Assembly (NCBI RefSeq): GCF_014779665.1
Contig: NZ_JACXYY010000002.1
Span: 434,001-498,000, forward strand
Length of the DNA: 64,000 nucleotides
DNA from: Nocardioides hwasunensis
Lineage (GTDB): Bacteria > Actinomycetota > Actinomycetes > Propionibacteriales > Nocardioidaceae
Direction of reading: 5' to 3'
Below, in pieces: positions 6,860 through 15,855 of the stretch. The translations under genes and the position numbers were made by a program. The first letter of the stretch is position 1, and each line of letters opens with the position of its first letter. The notes under the pieces are model-generated. The model saw only the letters and a program-made list of their open reading frames with translations, made no database searches and had not been told where the DNA came from.

Positions 6860-8161
6860 TTGCTGTCTGTACGGCACCCCGTCGGCGGCGGGCGGCCGCG
6901 ACCTGCCCACCAGCCCCGCCACGGCGAAGATGGTGACGAGGTAGGGGAGCATCAGCATGAACTGGCTCGGCACGGGGGAGCCGATGGCGGAGAGCACGCC
7001 CTGGAGGTTCGTCGCGAAGCCGAAGAGCAGCGCGGCGAGGGTGGCTCGGATCGGGTCCCACTTGCCGAAGATGACCGCGGCCAGCGCGATGTAGCCGGCG
7101 CCGCCGGTCATCTCGCGGTTGAACTGCGACACCGACACCAGGCTGTAGTAGGCGCCACCCATGCCGGCGATCGCACCGGCGAGCAGGATCGTGCGGTAGC
7201 GCGTGCGGTTGACCTTGATGCCGACGGTGTCGGCGGCCTTCGGGTGCTCGCCGACCGCGCGGACGCGCAGGCCCCAGCGGGTGCGGTAGAGGGCGTACGC
7301 CACGACCACGACCACGATGTAGAGCAGGTAGACCAGCGGTGTCTGGCGGAACAGGATCGGGCCGATCAGCGGGATGTCGCCCAGGATCGGGATCGGCAGC
7401 CGCTGGAAGCGGTCGGGGGAGTTGAGCGTGTCCGCGTTGGGGGTCAGGACCTGGCGGAACAGGAAGTTGGTCAGGCCCAGCACCAGCACGTTGAGCACGA
7501 CGCCGACGATGACCTGGTCGACGAAGTAGGTGATCGCGAAGAGGCCGAGGACCAGCGCGACCAGCGCGCCGGCCACAGCCGCGGCGATCAGGCCGGCCCA
7601 CGGCGAGCCGGTGGTGGAGGCGGCGATCGCGGCGGCGAAGGCACCGAGGAGCAGCTGGCCCTCGATGGCGATGTTGACGACGCCGGCGCGCTCACCGAGC
7701 ACGCCACCCAGCGCACCGAAGACCAGCGGCACGGCGAGCGCCACCGCACCGCCCAGCAGGCTGACCACCAGGATCCTGCTGTCGGCCGCGGCCCAGCTGA
7801 GGAAGCCCGACATCCAGGCGATGGCGAAGGCGATCGGGATCCAGATCGGCTGGCGCAGGTGCGCGAGCATGCGGCGTACGGACTCGCCGGTGAGCGCGAG
7901 GCTGATGACCACCATCACCCACGCTGTGGGCCCGGAGGGCACGACGATGTCGGGCAGCTGCACGAAGTCGCTGTCGACCGCGAGCTGGAACCTGGTCTTG
8001 CCCGAGTGGCCCGAGCGGAGCAGCACGATGGCCAGCGCGATCGTGAGGACGCCGAGGATGATCGGCAGCTTGCGGGTGCCGGCCGACCTGGTCGGGGTCA
8101 CCACAGTGTCGGGCGCGAGGCCTCCGCTGTCGGGAGTGGGCTGTTCGATCGCGGTGCTCAC
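6857..8161 (-). CDS. Nucleoside ABC transporter permease (BmpA/PnrA system, second subunit)
   Basis: This 434-residue inner-membrane permease belongs to the BPD_transp_2 family, like YufQ/NupQ. The N-terminus has extra helices. The conserved core includes LVFGALGGVLGERAGVVNIAIEGQLLLGAFAAAIAA, and then VRAVGEHPKAADTVGIKVNRTRYRTILLAGAIAGMGGAYYSL. The loop RVRAVGEHPxAA is the EAA-like contact with the ATPase. The GTG start at 8161 overlaps the stop of the preceding permease (GTGA), showing translational coupling. It ends 9 bp from the -10 region of the adjacent gene's start. With the next three genes it forms a complete importer; family knowledge and the flanking cdd-deoA genes point to nucleosides as substrate. 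Confidence 0.9.
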   Translation of the reverse strand: MSTAIEQPTPDSGGLAPDTVVTPTRSAGTRKLPIILGVLTIALAIVLLRSGHSGKTRFQLAVDSDFVQLPDIVVPSGPTAWVMVVISLALTGESVRRMLAHLRQPIWIPIAFAIAWMSGFLSWAAADSRILVVSLLGGAVALAVPLVFGALGGVLGERAGVVNIAIEGQLLLGAFAAAIAASTTGSPWAGLIAAAVAGALVALVLGLFAITYFVDQVIVGVVLNVLVLGLTNFLFRQVLTPNADTLNSPDRFQRLPIPILGDIPLIGPILFRQTPLVYLLYIVVVVVAYALYRTRWGLRVRAVGEHPKAADTVGIKVNRTRYRTILLAGAIAGMGGAYYSLVSVSQFNREMTGGAGYIALAAVIFGKWDPIRATLAALLFGFATNLQGVLSAIGSPVPSQFMLMLPYLVTIFAVAGLVGRSRPPAADGVPYRQQ

Positions 8162-9453
8162 TTGGCCTCCTGGGCGGGGAGCCGGAAGATCGCGCGGACC
8201 AGGGGCGGTGCGGCGAGGAAGAGGACGATCAGCGACTGGACGACGAGCACCAGGTCGACGGAGATGTTCTCCGAGGCCTGCATGGTGAAGCCGCCCGCCT
8301 TGAACGCACCGAAGAGCAGGCCGGCCGCCAGGATGCCGAGCGGCCGGGAGCGGCCGAGCAGGGCGACGGTGATGGCGTCGAAGCCGATCGAGGCGTCGAG
8401 GTCGAGCGAGACGCCGCTGGAGACGGTGCCGAGCACCTGGTTGACGCCGGCCAGGCCGAGCAGCGCCCCGGCGATCATCATCACGACGGTGTAAGTCCGC
8501 CCGACGTTGATGCCCGACGCGCGGGCGGCGTGCGGGTTCTCGCCGACGGCCCGGATCCGGTAGCCGAGGGTCGAGCGGTTGATCAGCCACCACACCACGG
8601 CGACGGCGATCAGGGCCAGCACGAAGCCGAAGTGGAGGTTGAACGTGTCGCCCAGCACCTTGGGGAGGATCGCGGTGTCGTGCATCGGCGGCGACTTCGG
8701 GTTGACCGACCCCGGCGTCTTGAGCAGCCACTCCTTGGTGAGGGCGTAGAAGAGCAGGTAGTAGCCGACGTAGTTGAGCATGATCGTGACGATCACCTCG
8801 TGTGCGCCGGTGCGGGCCTTGAGCAGTCCGGCGATGCCGCCCCACAGCGCGCCGAACAGCATGCCGACCAGGATCGCGAGCGGCAGGTGGATCACCATCG
8901 GCAGGTCGAGCTGGAAGCCGATCCAGCCCGCCGCTCCTCCGGCGATGAGCATCTGGCCGCGACCGCCGATGTTGAACAGCGCGGCCCGGAACGCCAGACC
9001 GACGCCGAGGCCGCCGAGGATCAGCGGGCCGGCGAACTTCAGCGTCTCCGTCAGCGGCCGCCACTGTTGTGCGGGGTTGTCGAGGATGTAGTTGAAGATC
9101 GCGCCGCGGAACATCGCGCTGTAGGCACCCGAGATGGCCTCCCACAGCGCGGTGAAGAAGTCGGACGGACGGGCGGTGATGTAGCTCGCCGTCTGGCGCA
9201 CCGTCTCGTCGGTGGCCGCGATCATCACCGAGCCGACGAAGACGGCGAGGAAGACCGCGAGCACGCCCGCCATCGCGTCGCCCGAGGCGATCTCGCGCAG
9301 GACGGAGCGGGAGCGGTCCTCCGGGGTGGCGCTGGCGTCCTCGGCGGTGTCGACCTCGGCCGGCTCCGTGGGCTCGGTCGCCACGTCGAAGTCCGACCGG
9401 GGCGTCCGGTCAGGCTTCTCCGACTCGGGCGTGGGCTGGTCGTCGTCGCTCAT
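8158..9453 (-). CDS. Nucleoside ABC transporter permease (BmpA/PnrA system, first subunit)
   Basis: The 431-residue permease resembles YufP/NupP. It has an acidic, proline-rich cytoplasmic N-terminus of about 55 residues. Hydrophobic segments and the signature GPLILGGLGVGLAFRAALFNIGGRGQMLIAGG follow, then HEVIVTIMLNYVGYYLLFY and IRAVGENPHAARASGINV (ATPase contact loop). The C-terminal part contains FDAITVALLGRSRPLGILAAGLLFGAFKAGG, typical of sugar/nucleoside permeases of this type. Its ATG overlaps the stop of the ATPase gene by 4 bp (ATGA) and its own stop overlaps the next permease start, so the three genes are tightly coupled. Confidence 0.92.
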   Translation of the reverse strand: MSDDDQPTPESEKPDRTPRSDFDVATEPTEPAEVDTAEDASATPEDRSRSVLREIASGDAMAGVLAVFLAVFVGSVMIAATDETVRQTASYITARPSDFFTALWEAISGAYSAMFRGAIFNYILDNPAQQWRPLTETLKFAGPLILGGLGVGLAFRAALFNIGGRGQMLIAGGAAGWIGFQLDLPMVIHLPLAILVGMLFGALWGGIAGLLKARTGAHEVIVTIMLNYVGYYLLFYALTKEWLLKTPGSVNPKSPPMHDTAILPKVLGDTFNLHFGFVLALIAVAVVWWLINRSTLGYRIRAVGENPHAARASGINVGRTYTVVMMIAGALLGLAGVNQVLGTVSSGVSLDLDASIGFDAITVALLGRSRPLGILAAGLLFGAFKAGGFTMQASENISVDLVLVVQSLIVLFLAAPPLVRAIFRLPAQEAK

Positions 9454-10973
9454 ACGGCCACGTCCTTCAGATCGGTGGGGCGTTCGCCGGTCATCATGAG
9501 TCCGAGGGTCTCGCGCGGGGTGTCGGCAGGGACGATGCCCACGATCTGGCCGCGGTAGAGCACCATGATCCGGTCGGCCAGGGCGACCACCTCGTCGAGC
9601 TCGGTGGAGACCACCAGGACCGGGATGCCGGAGTCGCGGGTGGCGACGACCTGCTTGTGGATGAACTCGATCGAGCCGACGTCGACGCCGCGTGTGGGCT
9701 GCGCGGCCACGAGCAGGCGCAGGTCACGCGAGAGCTCACGGGCCACGACGACCTTCTGCTGGTTGCCGCCCGAGAGGTTCGCGGCCAGCGAGTCGATGTC
9801 GCGCGCGCGGACGTCGTACTCGGTGAGCTTCTGCTGCGCGAAGGCGCGCAGGGCGCCGATGCGCAGCGCGCCGTTCTTCACGAACGGCGACCTGAAGCTG
9901 CGGTTGAGCATGAGGTTCTCGGCGATGGTGAATCCCGGGACCAGGCCGTCGACCTGCCGGTCCTCGGGGATGAAGCCGACGCCGGAGTCGAGGACCTTGC
10001 GCACGGACTTGCCGACCAGCTCGATGCCGTCGAGCGTGATGGACCCGCTGGTGTCGTCCTGCAGGCCCATGATGGCCTCGGTGAGCTCGGTCTGACCGTT
10101 GCCCTGGACGCCGGCGACCGCGAGCACCTCGCCGGCGCGGATCGTGAAGCTGATGCCGTCGACCTGGGTGTGGCCGGCCGCGTCGACGACGCGGAGGTCC
10201 TTGACCACGAAGGCCTCCTCACCCAGCGTCGGGGCCGCCTTCTGGACGACCAGCTCGACCGGGCGACCGACCATCATCGAGGCGAGCTCGGCGTTGCTGG
10301 CCTGGGGGTCGGCCTCGCCGACGACCTTGCCGTGGCGGATGACGGTGATGCGGTCGGCGACCTCGCGGACCTCGCGGAGCTTGTGGGTGATGAAGACGAT
10401 CGCCTTCCCGGCCTCCTTGAGCTGGCGCATGATGTCCATCAGCTCGTCGGTCTCCTGGGGCGTGAGCACCGCGGTCGGCTCGTCGAAGACGAGGAGCTCG
10501 GCATCGCGGGAGAGGGCCTTGATGATCTCCACGCGCTGCTGGACGCCGACCGGGAGGTCCTCGACGACGGCCTCGGGCCTCACCGCGAAGCCGAAGCGGT
10601 CGGAGATCTCGGTGACGCGGTCGCGAGCCGCGTCGAGGTCCAGGTTGCCGGCGAAGCCGGTGGACTCGTTGCCGAGCATGACGTTCTCGGCGACGGTGAA
10701 GACGGGGATGAGCATGAAGTGCTGGTGGACCATGCCGATGCCGGCGGCCATCGCGTCGCCCGGCCCGGTGAAGTGCTGGACCACGCCGTCGAGCTCGATC
10801 TCGCCCTCGTCGGCCTTGTAGAGGCCGTAGAGGACGTTCATCAGGGTCGACTTGCCGGCGCCGTTCTCACCGAGCAGGCAGTGGATCTCGCCGGGCTCCA
10901 CCGTGAGCGAGATGGAGTCGTTGGCCACCACGCTGCCGAAGCGTTTGGTGATGCCTCGCAGGACGAGTCTCAT
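9450..10973 (-). CDS. Nucleoside ABC transporter ATPase with two nucleotide-binding domains
   Basis: A 507-residue ATPase with two fused NBDs, as in YufO/NupO and the ribose-type importers. The first domain has Walker A GENGAGKS (about 37-44), Q-loop HQHF, a signature LPVGVQQRVEIIKAL, and Walker B LLVFDEP. The second has a degenerate P-loop (GVQGNGQTEL), Q/E-loop PEDR, signature NLSGGNQQKVVVAREL and RLLVAAQPTRGVD in place of Walker B. The asymmetry is normal for this family, where only one site hydrolyses ATP efficiently. It is first of three overlapping genes. The gene for the binding protein lies 166 bp upstream, separated by a hairpin that probably reduces read-through. Confidence 0.93.
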   Translation of the reverse strand: MRLVLRGITKRFGSVVANDSISLTVEPGEIHCLLGENGAGKSTLMNVLYGLYKADEGEIELDGVVQHFTGPGDAMAAGIGMVHQHFMLIPVFTVAENVMLGNESTGFAGNLDLDAARDRVTEISDRFGFAVRPEAVVEDLPVGVQQRVEIIKALSRDAELLVFDEPTAVLTPQETDELMDIMRQLKEAGKAIVFITHKLREVREVADRITVIRHGKVVGEADPQASNAELASMMVGRPVELVVQKAAPTLGEEAFVVKDLRVVDAAGHTQVDGISFTIRAGEVLAVAGVQGNGQTELTEAIMGLQDDTSGSITLDGIELVGKSVRKVLDSGVGFIPEDRQVDGLVPGFTIAENLMLNRSFRSPFVKNGALRIGALRAFAQQKLTEYDVRARDIDSLAANLSGGNQQKVVVARELSRDLRLLVAAQPTRGVDVGSIEFIHKQVVATRDSGIPVLVVSTELDEVVALADRIMVLYRGQIVGIVPADTPRETLGLMMTGERPTDLKDVAV

Positions 10974-11067
10974 GGCATCGCATCCTAGGGGTCGGAATGT
11001 GCGGGTCCGGCCTCGCGGGGCCGCGCTCGGGCGCGGCCGCCGCGGGCGGACGCGCGAGGAACAGTGA

Positions 11068-11096
11068 GGGAGGCCGACGGGTCCCGTCGGCCTCCC
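11068..11096 (-). terminator. Intrinsic hairpin after the binding-protein gene
   Basis: A perfect 13-bp stem (GGGAGGCCGACGG / CCGTCGGCCTCCC) with a 3-nt loop lies 44 bp after the binding-protein stop codon. No U tract follows, as is common in actinobacteria. It probably terminates partially, giving more binding protein than membrane subunits. Confidence 0.7.
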
Positions 11097-11139
11097 CCAG
11101 TGGTGAAGCAGTGGTGAAGCGTGGGTGGTGCTGTGGTGA

Positions 11140-12258
11140 TCAGCCTCCGAGGTAGGAGTTCACCTTGATCGAGCCGTCGATGATGCCGGACTTGATCGTG
11201 TCGAGCTCACCGGCGAGGTCGGGGTTGACCTTGTCCTCGAAGTTGTGGAACGGCGCGATGCCGACGCCGTCGTTCTCGAGCGTGCCGATGTAGGGCGAGA
11301 AGTCGAAGTCGTCGCCGTCCGCGGACATGATCGCCTCGTAGGTCGAGACCTTCATGTCCTTGAGGATCGAGGTCATGACGTAGTCCTGGGTGGACGGGTC
11401 GGTCTCGTAGAGGTCGGCGTCGACGCCCACCATGGCGACGTCCTTGCCGGAGTCCTCGATGGCGGTGATGGCGCCCTGGTAGATCGGGCCGCCGACCGGG
11501 AGGATCACGTCGACGTCCTGGTCCAGGATCTGCTTGGCCGTGCTGGTCGCGGCCTCGTTGGCCTCGAAGCCGCCGGTGAAGGAGCCGTCCTTGCCGTCCC
11601 AGCCGACGACCTTGACGTCCTTGTCCTTCTCCTTGGCGTAGTACTCCGCGCCCTGCTTGAAGCCGTCCATGAAGATCGTCACGGTCGGGAAGGGCAGGCC
11701 GCCGTAGGTGCCGACCTTGCCGGTCTCGGTGTAGTCCGCCGCGGCGTACCCGGCCAGGAACGCGGCCTGGGCGGTGTCGTAGAGGAGGGGCTTGATGTTG
11801 GGCTGGTCGGCCTCGCCGTCGAAGGTCTGGCCGTCGTCGCCGCCGTCGGCGGAGTCGTCGATCAGGATGTACTTGATGTCGGGGTTGGCCGCGGCCGACT
11901 CCTTGGTGGCCGCCGCGAGGGCGAATCCGACCGTCACGATGACGTTGCAGCCCTGACCGACCAGGCTCTCCAGGTTGGGGCCGTAGTCGTTCTCGCTGTT
12001 GGACTCCACGGGGATGAGCTTGACGCCGAGCTCGTCGGCAGCCTGCTCGGCGCCCTCGAAGCTGAGCTGGTTGAACGACTTGTCGTCGAAGCCGCCGGCG
12101 TCGGACACGATGCACGGCACGACGTCGCTCGAAGCCTCGCTCCCGCTGCCGCTGCCGCCGTTGGTCTCTTCGTCGGGCGCGTCGCCACAGGCTGCCAGGG
12201 TCGCGGCGGTGAGCAGCGCGACCAGGCCGCTCGCGACGACCTTCCTCGTCTTCAACAC
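11140..12258 (-). CDS. BMP-family nucleoside-binding lipoprotein
   Basis: The 372-residue substrate-binding protein is a BmpA/PnrA-type lipoprotein. The signal peptide ends in LAAC with the lipid-modified cysteine at about residue 23, followed by a Ser/Gly-rich tether. Conserved pieces are GGFDDKSFNQLSFEGAEQAADELGV, NCY-like VTVGFALAAATKESAAANPDIKYILID, LLYDTAQAAFLAGYAAADYTETGKVGTYGG and VGVDADLYETDPSTQDYVMTSILKDM. I chose GTG at 12258 because GGAGG lies 5 nt upstream; a TTG at 12270 would place that site inside the gene. It feeds the two-permease importer downstream. Divergent cdd-deoA suggests a nucleoside ligand. Confidence 0.93.
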   Translation of the reverse strand: MLKTRKVVASGLVALLTAATLAACGDAPDEETNGGSGSGSEASSDVVPCIVSDAGGFDDKSFNQLSFEGAEQAADELGVKLIPVESNSENDYGPNLESLVGQGCNVIVTVGFALAAATKESAAANPDIKYILIDDSADGGDDGQTFDGEADQPNIKPLLYDTAQAAFLAGYAAADYTETGKVGTYGGLPFPTVTIFMDGFKQGAEYYAKEKDKDVKVVGWDGKDGSFTGGFEANEAATSTAKQILDQDVDVILPVGGPIYQGAITAIEDSGKDVAMVGVDADLYETDPSTQDYVMTSILKDMKVSTYEAIMSADGDDFDFSPYIGTLENDGVGIAPFHNFEDKVNPDLAGELDTIKSGIIDGSIKVNSYLGG

Positions 12259-12443
12259 AAGTGCCTCCAAATTCGTGCACCCCGGGGTGGGGTCAGCGTT
12301 CGGGCGTCATGATGCCTGCCACCGCGTCCGTCGTCACGGGGGACAGCACGAACGAGATGCGTTTGAGACCTAAAACCCGAGCAGGTCTTTCGGCGGAACC
12401 TGCCGATGACCGTCGAGTCGTGCCATGCGTCATAGTGGCCCGC

Positions 12444-12881
12444 GTGGAACAGACGGACTGGGACGACCTCAAGGCGGCTGCCGTCGAGGTGATGGCCCGC
12501 GCCTACGCGCCGTACTCGAGCTATCCGGTCGGCGCCGCGGCGCTCGTGGACGACGGTCGCGTCGTCGTGGGCTGCAACGTCGAGAACGCGGCCTACGGCG
12601 TGGTGCTGTGCGCCGAGTGCGGCCTGGTCTCGCAGCTCCACGCGGGCGGCGGGGGCCGGTTGACGCACTTCGTGTGCGTCAACGGCGCCGAAGAGGTCAT
12701 CATGCCGTGCGGCCGTTGCCGCCAGCTGCTCTTCGAGCACGGGGGCCGTGACCTGCTGGTCTGGACCGTGTCCGGAGTCAAGCCCATGTCCGAGGTGCTG
12801 CCCGACGCCTTCGGGCCCGACGACCTGACCCACGTGACCGACGCCCGCGGTGCGGGTCCCGATGCAGGAGGAGACAACTAG
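12444..12881 (+). CDS. cdd: Cytidine deaminase
   Basis: A 145-residue zinc enzyme converting cytidine and deoxycytidine to uridine and deoxyuridine. The three zinc-binding cysteines and the catalytic glutamate are visible: C56-A-E58 and P-C89-G-R-C92. CNVENAAYG is the substrate-binding FxGxNVENAA-type segment. The length is slightly above the usual 130 because of a C-terminal tail. No ribosome site precedes either possible start. CATAGT sits 7 nt before GTG 12444, favouring a leaderless start there; GTG 12435 is the alternative. The stop overlaps the start of deoA (TAGTG), so the pair is coupled. Confidence 0.93.
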   Translation: MEQTDWDDLKAAAVEVMARAYAPYSSYPVGAAALVDDGRVVVGCNVENAAYGVVLCAECGLVSQLHAGGGGRLTHFVCVNGAEEVIMPCGRCRQLLFEHGGRDLLVWTVSGVKPMSEVLPDAFGPDDLTHVTDARGAGPDAGGDN

Positions 12882-14167
12882 TGGCCGCCCACGACGCCGT
12901 CGAGGTCATCCTCGCCAAGCGCGACCAGCACGAGCTCACCGACAGCCAGATCGACTGGGTCATCGACGCCTACACCCGGGGCGAGGTGGCCGACGAGCAG
13001 ATGTCGGCCCTGGCGATGGCGATCCTGCTCAACGGGATGAACCGCTCCGAGATCTCCCGCTGGACCGCGGCGATGATCGCCTCGGGGGAGCGGATGGACT
13101 TCTCCACGCTGTCGCGACCGACCGCCGACAAGCACTCCACCGGCGGCGTGGGCGACAAGATCACCCTGCCCCTCGCGCCGCTCGTCGCCGCCTGCGGCGT
13201 CGCGGTGCCCCAGCTCTCCGGGCGCGGCCTCGGTCACACCGGCGGCACCCTCGACAAGCTCGAGTCCATCCCCGGCTGGCGCGCCGCGCTGAGCAACGAG
13301 GAGATGTTCACGATCCTCGAGGACGTCGGCGCCGTGATCTGCGCGGCGGGCGACGGCCTGGCCCCGGCCGACAAGAAGCTCTACGCCCTGCGCGACGTCA
13401 CCGGCACCGTGGAGGCGATCCCCCTGATCGCGAGCTCGATCATGAGCAAGAAGATCGCCGAGGGCACGGGCGCGCTCGTGCTCGACGTCAAGGTCGGCAG
13501 CGGGGCCTTCATGAAGGACCTCACGACCGCTCGCGAGCTCGCCGAGACCATGGTCGCGCTCGGGACGGACGCCGGTGTGCGCACCGTCGCGCTGCTCACC
13601 GACATGGCCACCCCGCTTGGGCGCACCGCCGGCAACGCGGTCGAGGTCCAGGAGTCGGTCGACGTGCTCGCCGGCGGCGGCCCGACCGACGTGGTGGAGC
13701 TGACCCTGGCTCTCGCCCGCGAGATGCTCGCCGGTGCCGGGCGGGGCGACGTCGACCCGGCCGACAAGCTGGCCGACGGATCGGCGATGGACGCCTGGAA
13801 GGCGATGATCCGCGCCCAGGGAGGCGACCCCGACGCAGCCTTGCCGCAGGCGAAGGAGTCGCACGTGGTGACCGCACCCACCAGCGGCACCCTGACCCGC
13901 CTCGACGCGATGGCGGTCGGCATGGCCGCCTGGCGTCTCGGCGCCGGTCGGGCCCGCAAGGAGGACCCGGTGCAGGCAGGCGCTGGCGTGGTCTGGCACG
14001 CCCGACCGGGTGACGCGGTCACGGAGGGCGAGCCCCTCTTCACGCTCCTGACCGACGAGCCGGAGCGGTTCGACCGCGCACTGGCCTCGCTCGAGGGTGG
14101 GTACGACATCACGGACGGCGCGGAGTTCACGCCGGGTGACATCGTGCTGGACCGCATCGGCGGCTGA
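12881..14167 (+). CDS. deoA: Thymidine / pyrimidine-nucleoside phosphorylase
   Basis: The 428-residue enzyme cleaves thymidine, deoxyuridine or uridine with phosphate to base plus (deoxy)ribose-1-phosphate. Typical motifs are MSALAMAILLNGM, the phosphate site KHSTGGVGDK, the family signature SGRGLGHTGGTLDKLESIPGW, and DVKVGSGAFMK. The three domains (alpha-helical, glycosyl-transferase-like alpha/beta, C-terminal PYNP_C) are complete. AGGAGGAG lies 7-8 nt before the GTG. The gene overlaps cdd and ends immediately next to the convergent tetR stop (TGATCA shared region). Together with deoC and the phosphosugar mutase it completes pyrimidine nucleoside breakdown. Confidence 0.95.
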   Translation: MAAHDAVEVILAKRDQHELTDSQIDWVIDAYTRGEVADEQMSALAMAILLNGMNRSEISRWTAAMIASGERMDFSTLSRPTADKHSTGGVGDKITLPLAPLVAACGVAVPQLSGRGLGHTGGTLDKLESIPGWRAALSNEEMFTILEDVGAVICAAGDGLAPADKKLYALRDVTGTVEAIPLIASSIMSKKIAEGTGALVLDVKVGSGAFMKDLTTARELAETMVALGTDAGVRTVALLTDMATPLGRTAGNAVEVQESVDVLAGGGPTDVVELTLALAREMLAGAGRGDVDPADKLADGSAMDAWKAMIRAQGGDPDAALPQAKESHVVTAPTSGTLTRLDAMAVGMAAWRLGAGRARKEDPVQAGAGVVWHARPGDAVTEGEPLFTLLTDEPERFDRALASLEGGYDITDGAEFTPGDIVLDRIGG

Positions 14168-14734
14168 TCACCCCACGAAGGCCCGTCCGACGGCGGCGGC
14201 CAGCGCCCGGCGCCGTCGCGCGTGCACCTCGGCCGGCTCGTCGGCGTCCGCGGTCAGGGTCAGGGACGCCTGCGCCCAGCTGCCGGCCAGCGCGATGAGC
14301 ATCGACCACAGGTCCTCGACCTCGATGTCGTCCACGAGCACGCCCGCGGCCTGGGCCTCGTAGAGCTTGGCCAGAGCCGGTCCGTCGTGGTGCGGAGCGG
14401 TGAACAGCTGGCCGCTGCGCCGGGTCTCCAGGCGGGTCCAGGTGAGCAGTCGCACCAGCGACTCGTCTGCGAGGTAGGCGTCGTAGAGCCGCGTGGCGTA
14501 GCCCGGCAGGTCGTCGACCGTGAGCGGGACGCGACCGAGCATGCTGGAGACCAGCTGCGCCACGGCGGCGTCGTACAGGGCCTCCTTGTTGCCGACGTAG
14601 TGGTAGAGCTGCGCCTTGTTGATCCGGGCGTTCGCGGCGATGCGGTCGACCCGCGCGCCGGCGAGGCCGTGGGCGACGAACTCAGCCGTGGCGGCCTCGA
14701 GGATCCGCCGTCGGGTGTCGTCCGCCTTGCCCAT
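14168..14734 (-). CDS. TetR family regulator, probable repressor of the adjacent alcohol dehydrogenase
   Basis: A 188-residue TetR repressor. The helix-turn-helix is at residues 6-52 (TRRRILEAATAEFVAHGLAGARVDRIAANARINKAQLYHYVGNKEALYDAAV). The ligand-binding C-terminal half has the TetR_C-like LTWTRLETRRSGQLF. ATG 14734 is preferred to the upstream in-frame starts because it places the HTH at the usual distance. It is divergent from the alcohol dehydrogenase, and an imperfect palindrome lies between them, so it most likely represses both genes and responds to an aldehyde or similar inducer. Confidence 0.88.
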   Translation of the reverse strand: MGKADDTRRRILEAATAEFVAHGLAGARVDRIAANARINKAQLYHYVGNKEALYDAAVAQLVSSMLGRVPLTVDDLPGYATRLYDAYLADESLVRLLTWTRLETRRSGQLFTAPHHDGPALAKLYEAQAAGVLVDDIEVEDLWSMLIALAGSWAQASLTLTADADEPAEVHARRRRALAAAVGRAFVG

Positions 14735-14755
14735 GGTCGTACTGTAGCCAGAAGA

Positions 14756-14775
14756 AACCAACCAGTTGGTTAGTT
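14756..14775. promoter_or_regulatory. TetR operator candidate between tetR and adh
   Basis: AACCAACCAGTTGGTTAGTT is an imperfect 20-bp palindrome (16 of 20 positions symmetric). It lies midway between the divergent tetR and alcohol dehydrogenase starts, the classical position of a TetR operator. Confidence 0.6.
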
Positions 14776-14795
14776 TCCTAGCAGAGGAGATGCCC

Positions 14796-15848
14796 ATGTC
14801 CCGCACCACCGGCTACCGCGCCACCACCACGCCCGGTCAGGTCGAGGTCTTCGACTTCGACCGTCGCGCCCTGCGCCCCGACGACGTGGAGCTCCGCATC
14901 ACGCACTGCGGGGTCTGCCACACCGACCTCCACGCCCTGGGCGGACCGGCCGATCAGCGCGGGGACGCGCCGCTCGTGCCGGGCCACGAGCTCGTCGGTG
15001 ACGTGGTCGCGATCGGCTCCGACGTGACCCGCTTCGCCGTGGGTGACCCGGTGGCCGTGGGCAACATCGTCGACTCCTGCGGCGAGTGCGCCCGGTGCCG
15101 GGCCGGGCAGGAGAACATGTGCGAGGACTTCCCGACCCTCACCTACGGCGGGGTCGACCGGCTCGACGGCACGGTCACGCTGGGCGGGTGGTCGTCGTCG
15201 TACGTCGCCCGCGAGGCGTTCGTCTACCACCGTCCGGCCGGCCTCGACCCGGCCGCCGTCGCCCCGCTCATGTGCGCCGGGGTCACCGTGTGGGAGCCGC
15301 TGCGCGAGTGGGGCGCCGGGCCGGGCGTGCGGGTCGGGGTCGTCGGCCTGGGCGGGCTGGGTCACCTCGCGGTGAAGCTCGCCGTCGCGCTGGGGGCCGA
15401 GGTCACGGCCTTCACCCGCACGGCCGGCAAGGCGGACGACGCGCGGGCCCTGGGCGCCCACCAGGTCGTGGTCTCGACCGACGAGGGGGCGATGGCGGCG
15501 GCCGGCTCCAGCCTCGACCTGATCATCGACTGCGCCCCCACGACGCACGACCTCGGGCCCTACCTGCGCACGCTGGCGCTCGACGGCACGCTCGTGGTGG
15601 TGGGGGACCTCGGCGAGGCGCGCGTGCAGGCGATGGACCTGCTCCGGGCCCGTCGTCGGCTGGCGTCGTCCGGCAGCGCCGGTCGGGTGCGGACCCAGGA
15701 GATGCTCGACTTCTGCGGGGAGCACGGCGTCGTGGCCGACGTGGAGACGCTCCCCTCGGCCCAGGTCGCCAGCGCCCTGGACCGGCTGGCCCGGGGCGAC
15801 GTCCGCTACCGCTTCACCCTCGACCTCACCGACCTCGAGGTGCGCTGA
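14796..15848 (+). CDS. Zinc-dependent alcohol dehydrogenase (cinnamyl/YahK type)
   Basis: The 350-residue medium-chain dehydrogenase reduces aldehydes or oxidises alcohols with NADP(H). Catalytic zinc ligands are C41 (GVCHTDLH) and H64/E65 (PGHELVG), with the third later near C169. Structural zinc uses C95, C98, C101 and C109 (CGECARCRAGQENMC). The dinucleotide site is GLGGLGHLAVK. This pattern is closest to YahK/cinnamyl alcohol dehydrogenases. ATG 14796 lies 6 nt after AGAGGAG, a good distance; ATG 14790 would be too close. The palindrome upstream suggests repression by the divergent TetR protein. Confidence 0.9.
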   Translation: MSRTTGYRATTTPGQVEVFDFDRRALRPDDVELRITHCGVCHTDLHALGGPADQRGDAPLVPGHELVGDVVAIGSDVTRFAVGDPVAVGNIVDSCGECARCRAGQENMCEDFPTLTYGGVDRLDGTVTLGGWSSSYVAREAFVYHRPAGLDPAAVAPLMCAGVTVWEPLREWGAGPGVRVGVVGLGGLGHLAVKLAVALGAEVTAFTRTAGKADDARALGAHQVVVSTDEGAMAAAGSSLDLIIDCAPTTHDLGPYLRTLALDGTLVVVGDLGEARVQAMDLLRARRRLASSGSAGRVRTQEMLDFCGEHGVVADVETLPSAQVASALDRLARGDVRYRFTLDLTDLEVR

Positions 15849-15855
15849 GCGGCCC

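Noticed and set aside
6284..8494. Very long plus-strand open frame opposite the mutual end of the DUF480-VOC and permease genes
   Set aside because: It is antisense to two well-supported genes and its protein is dominated by His, Asp, Gly and Arg, typical of shadow frames.
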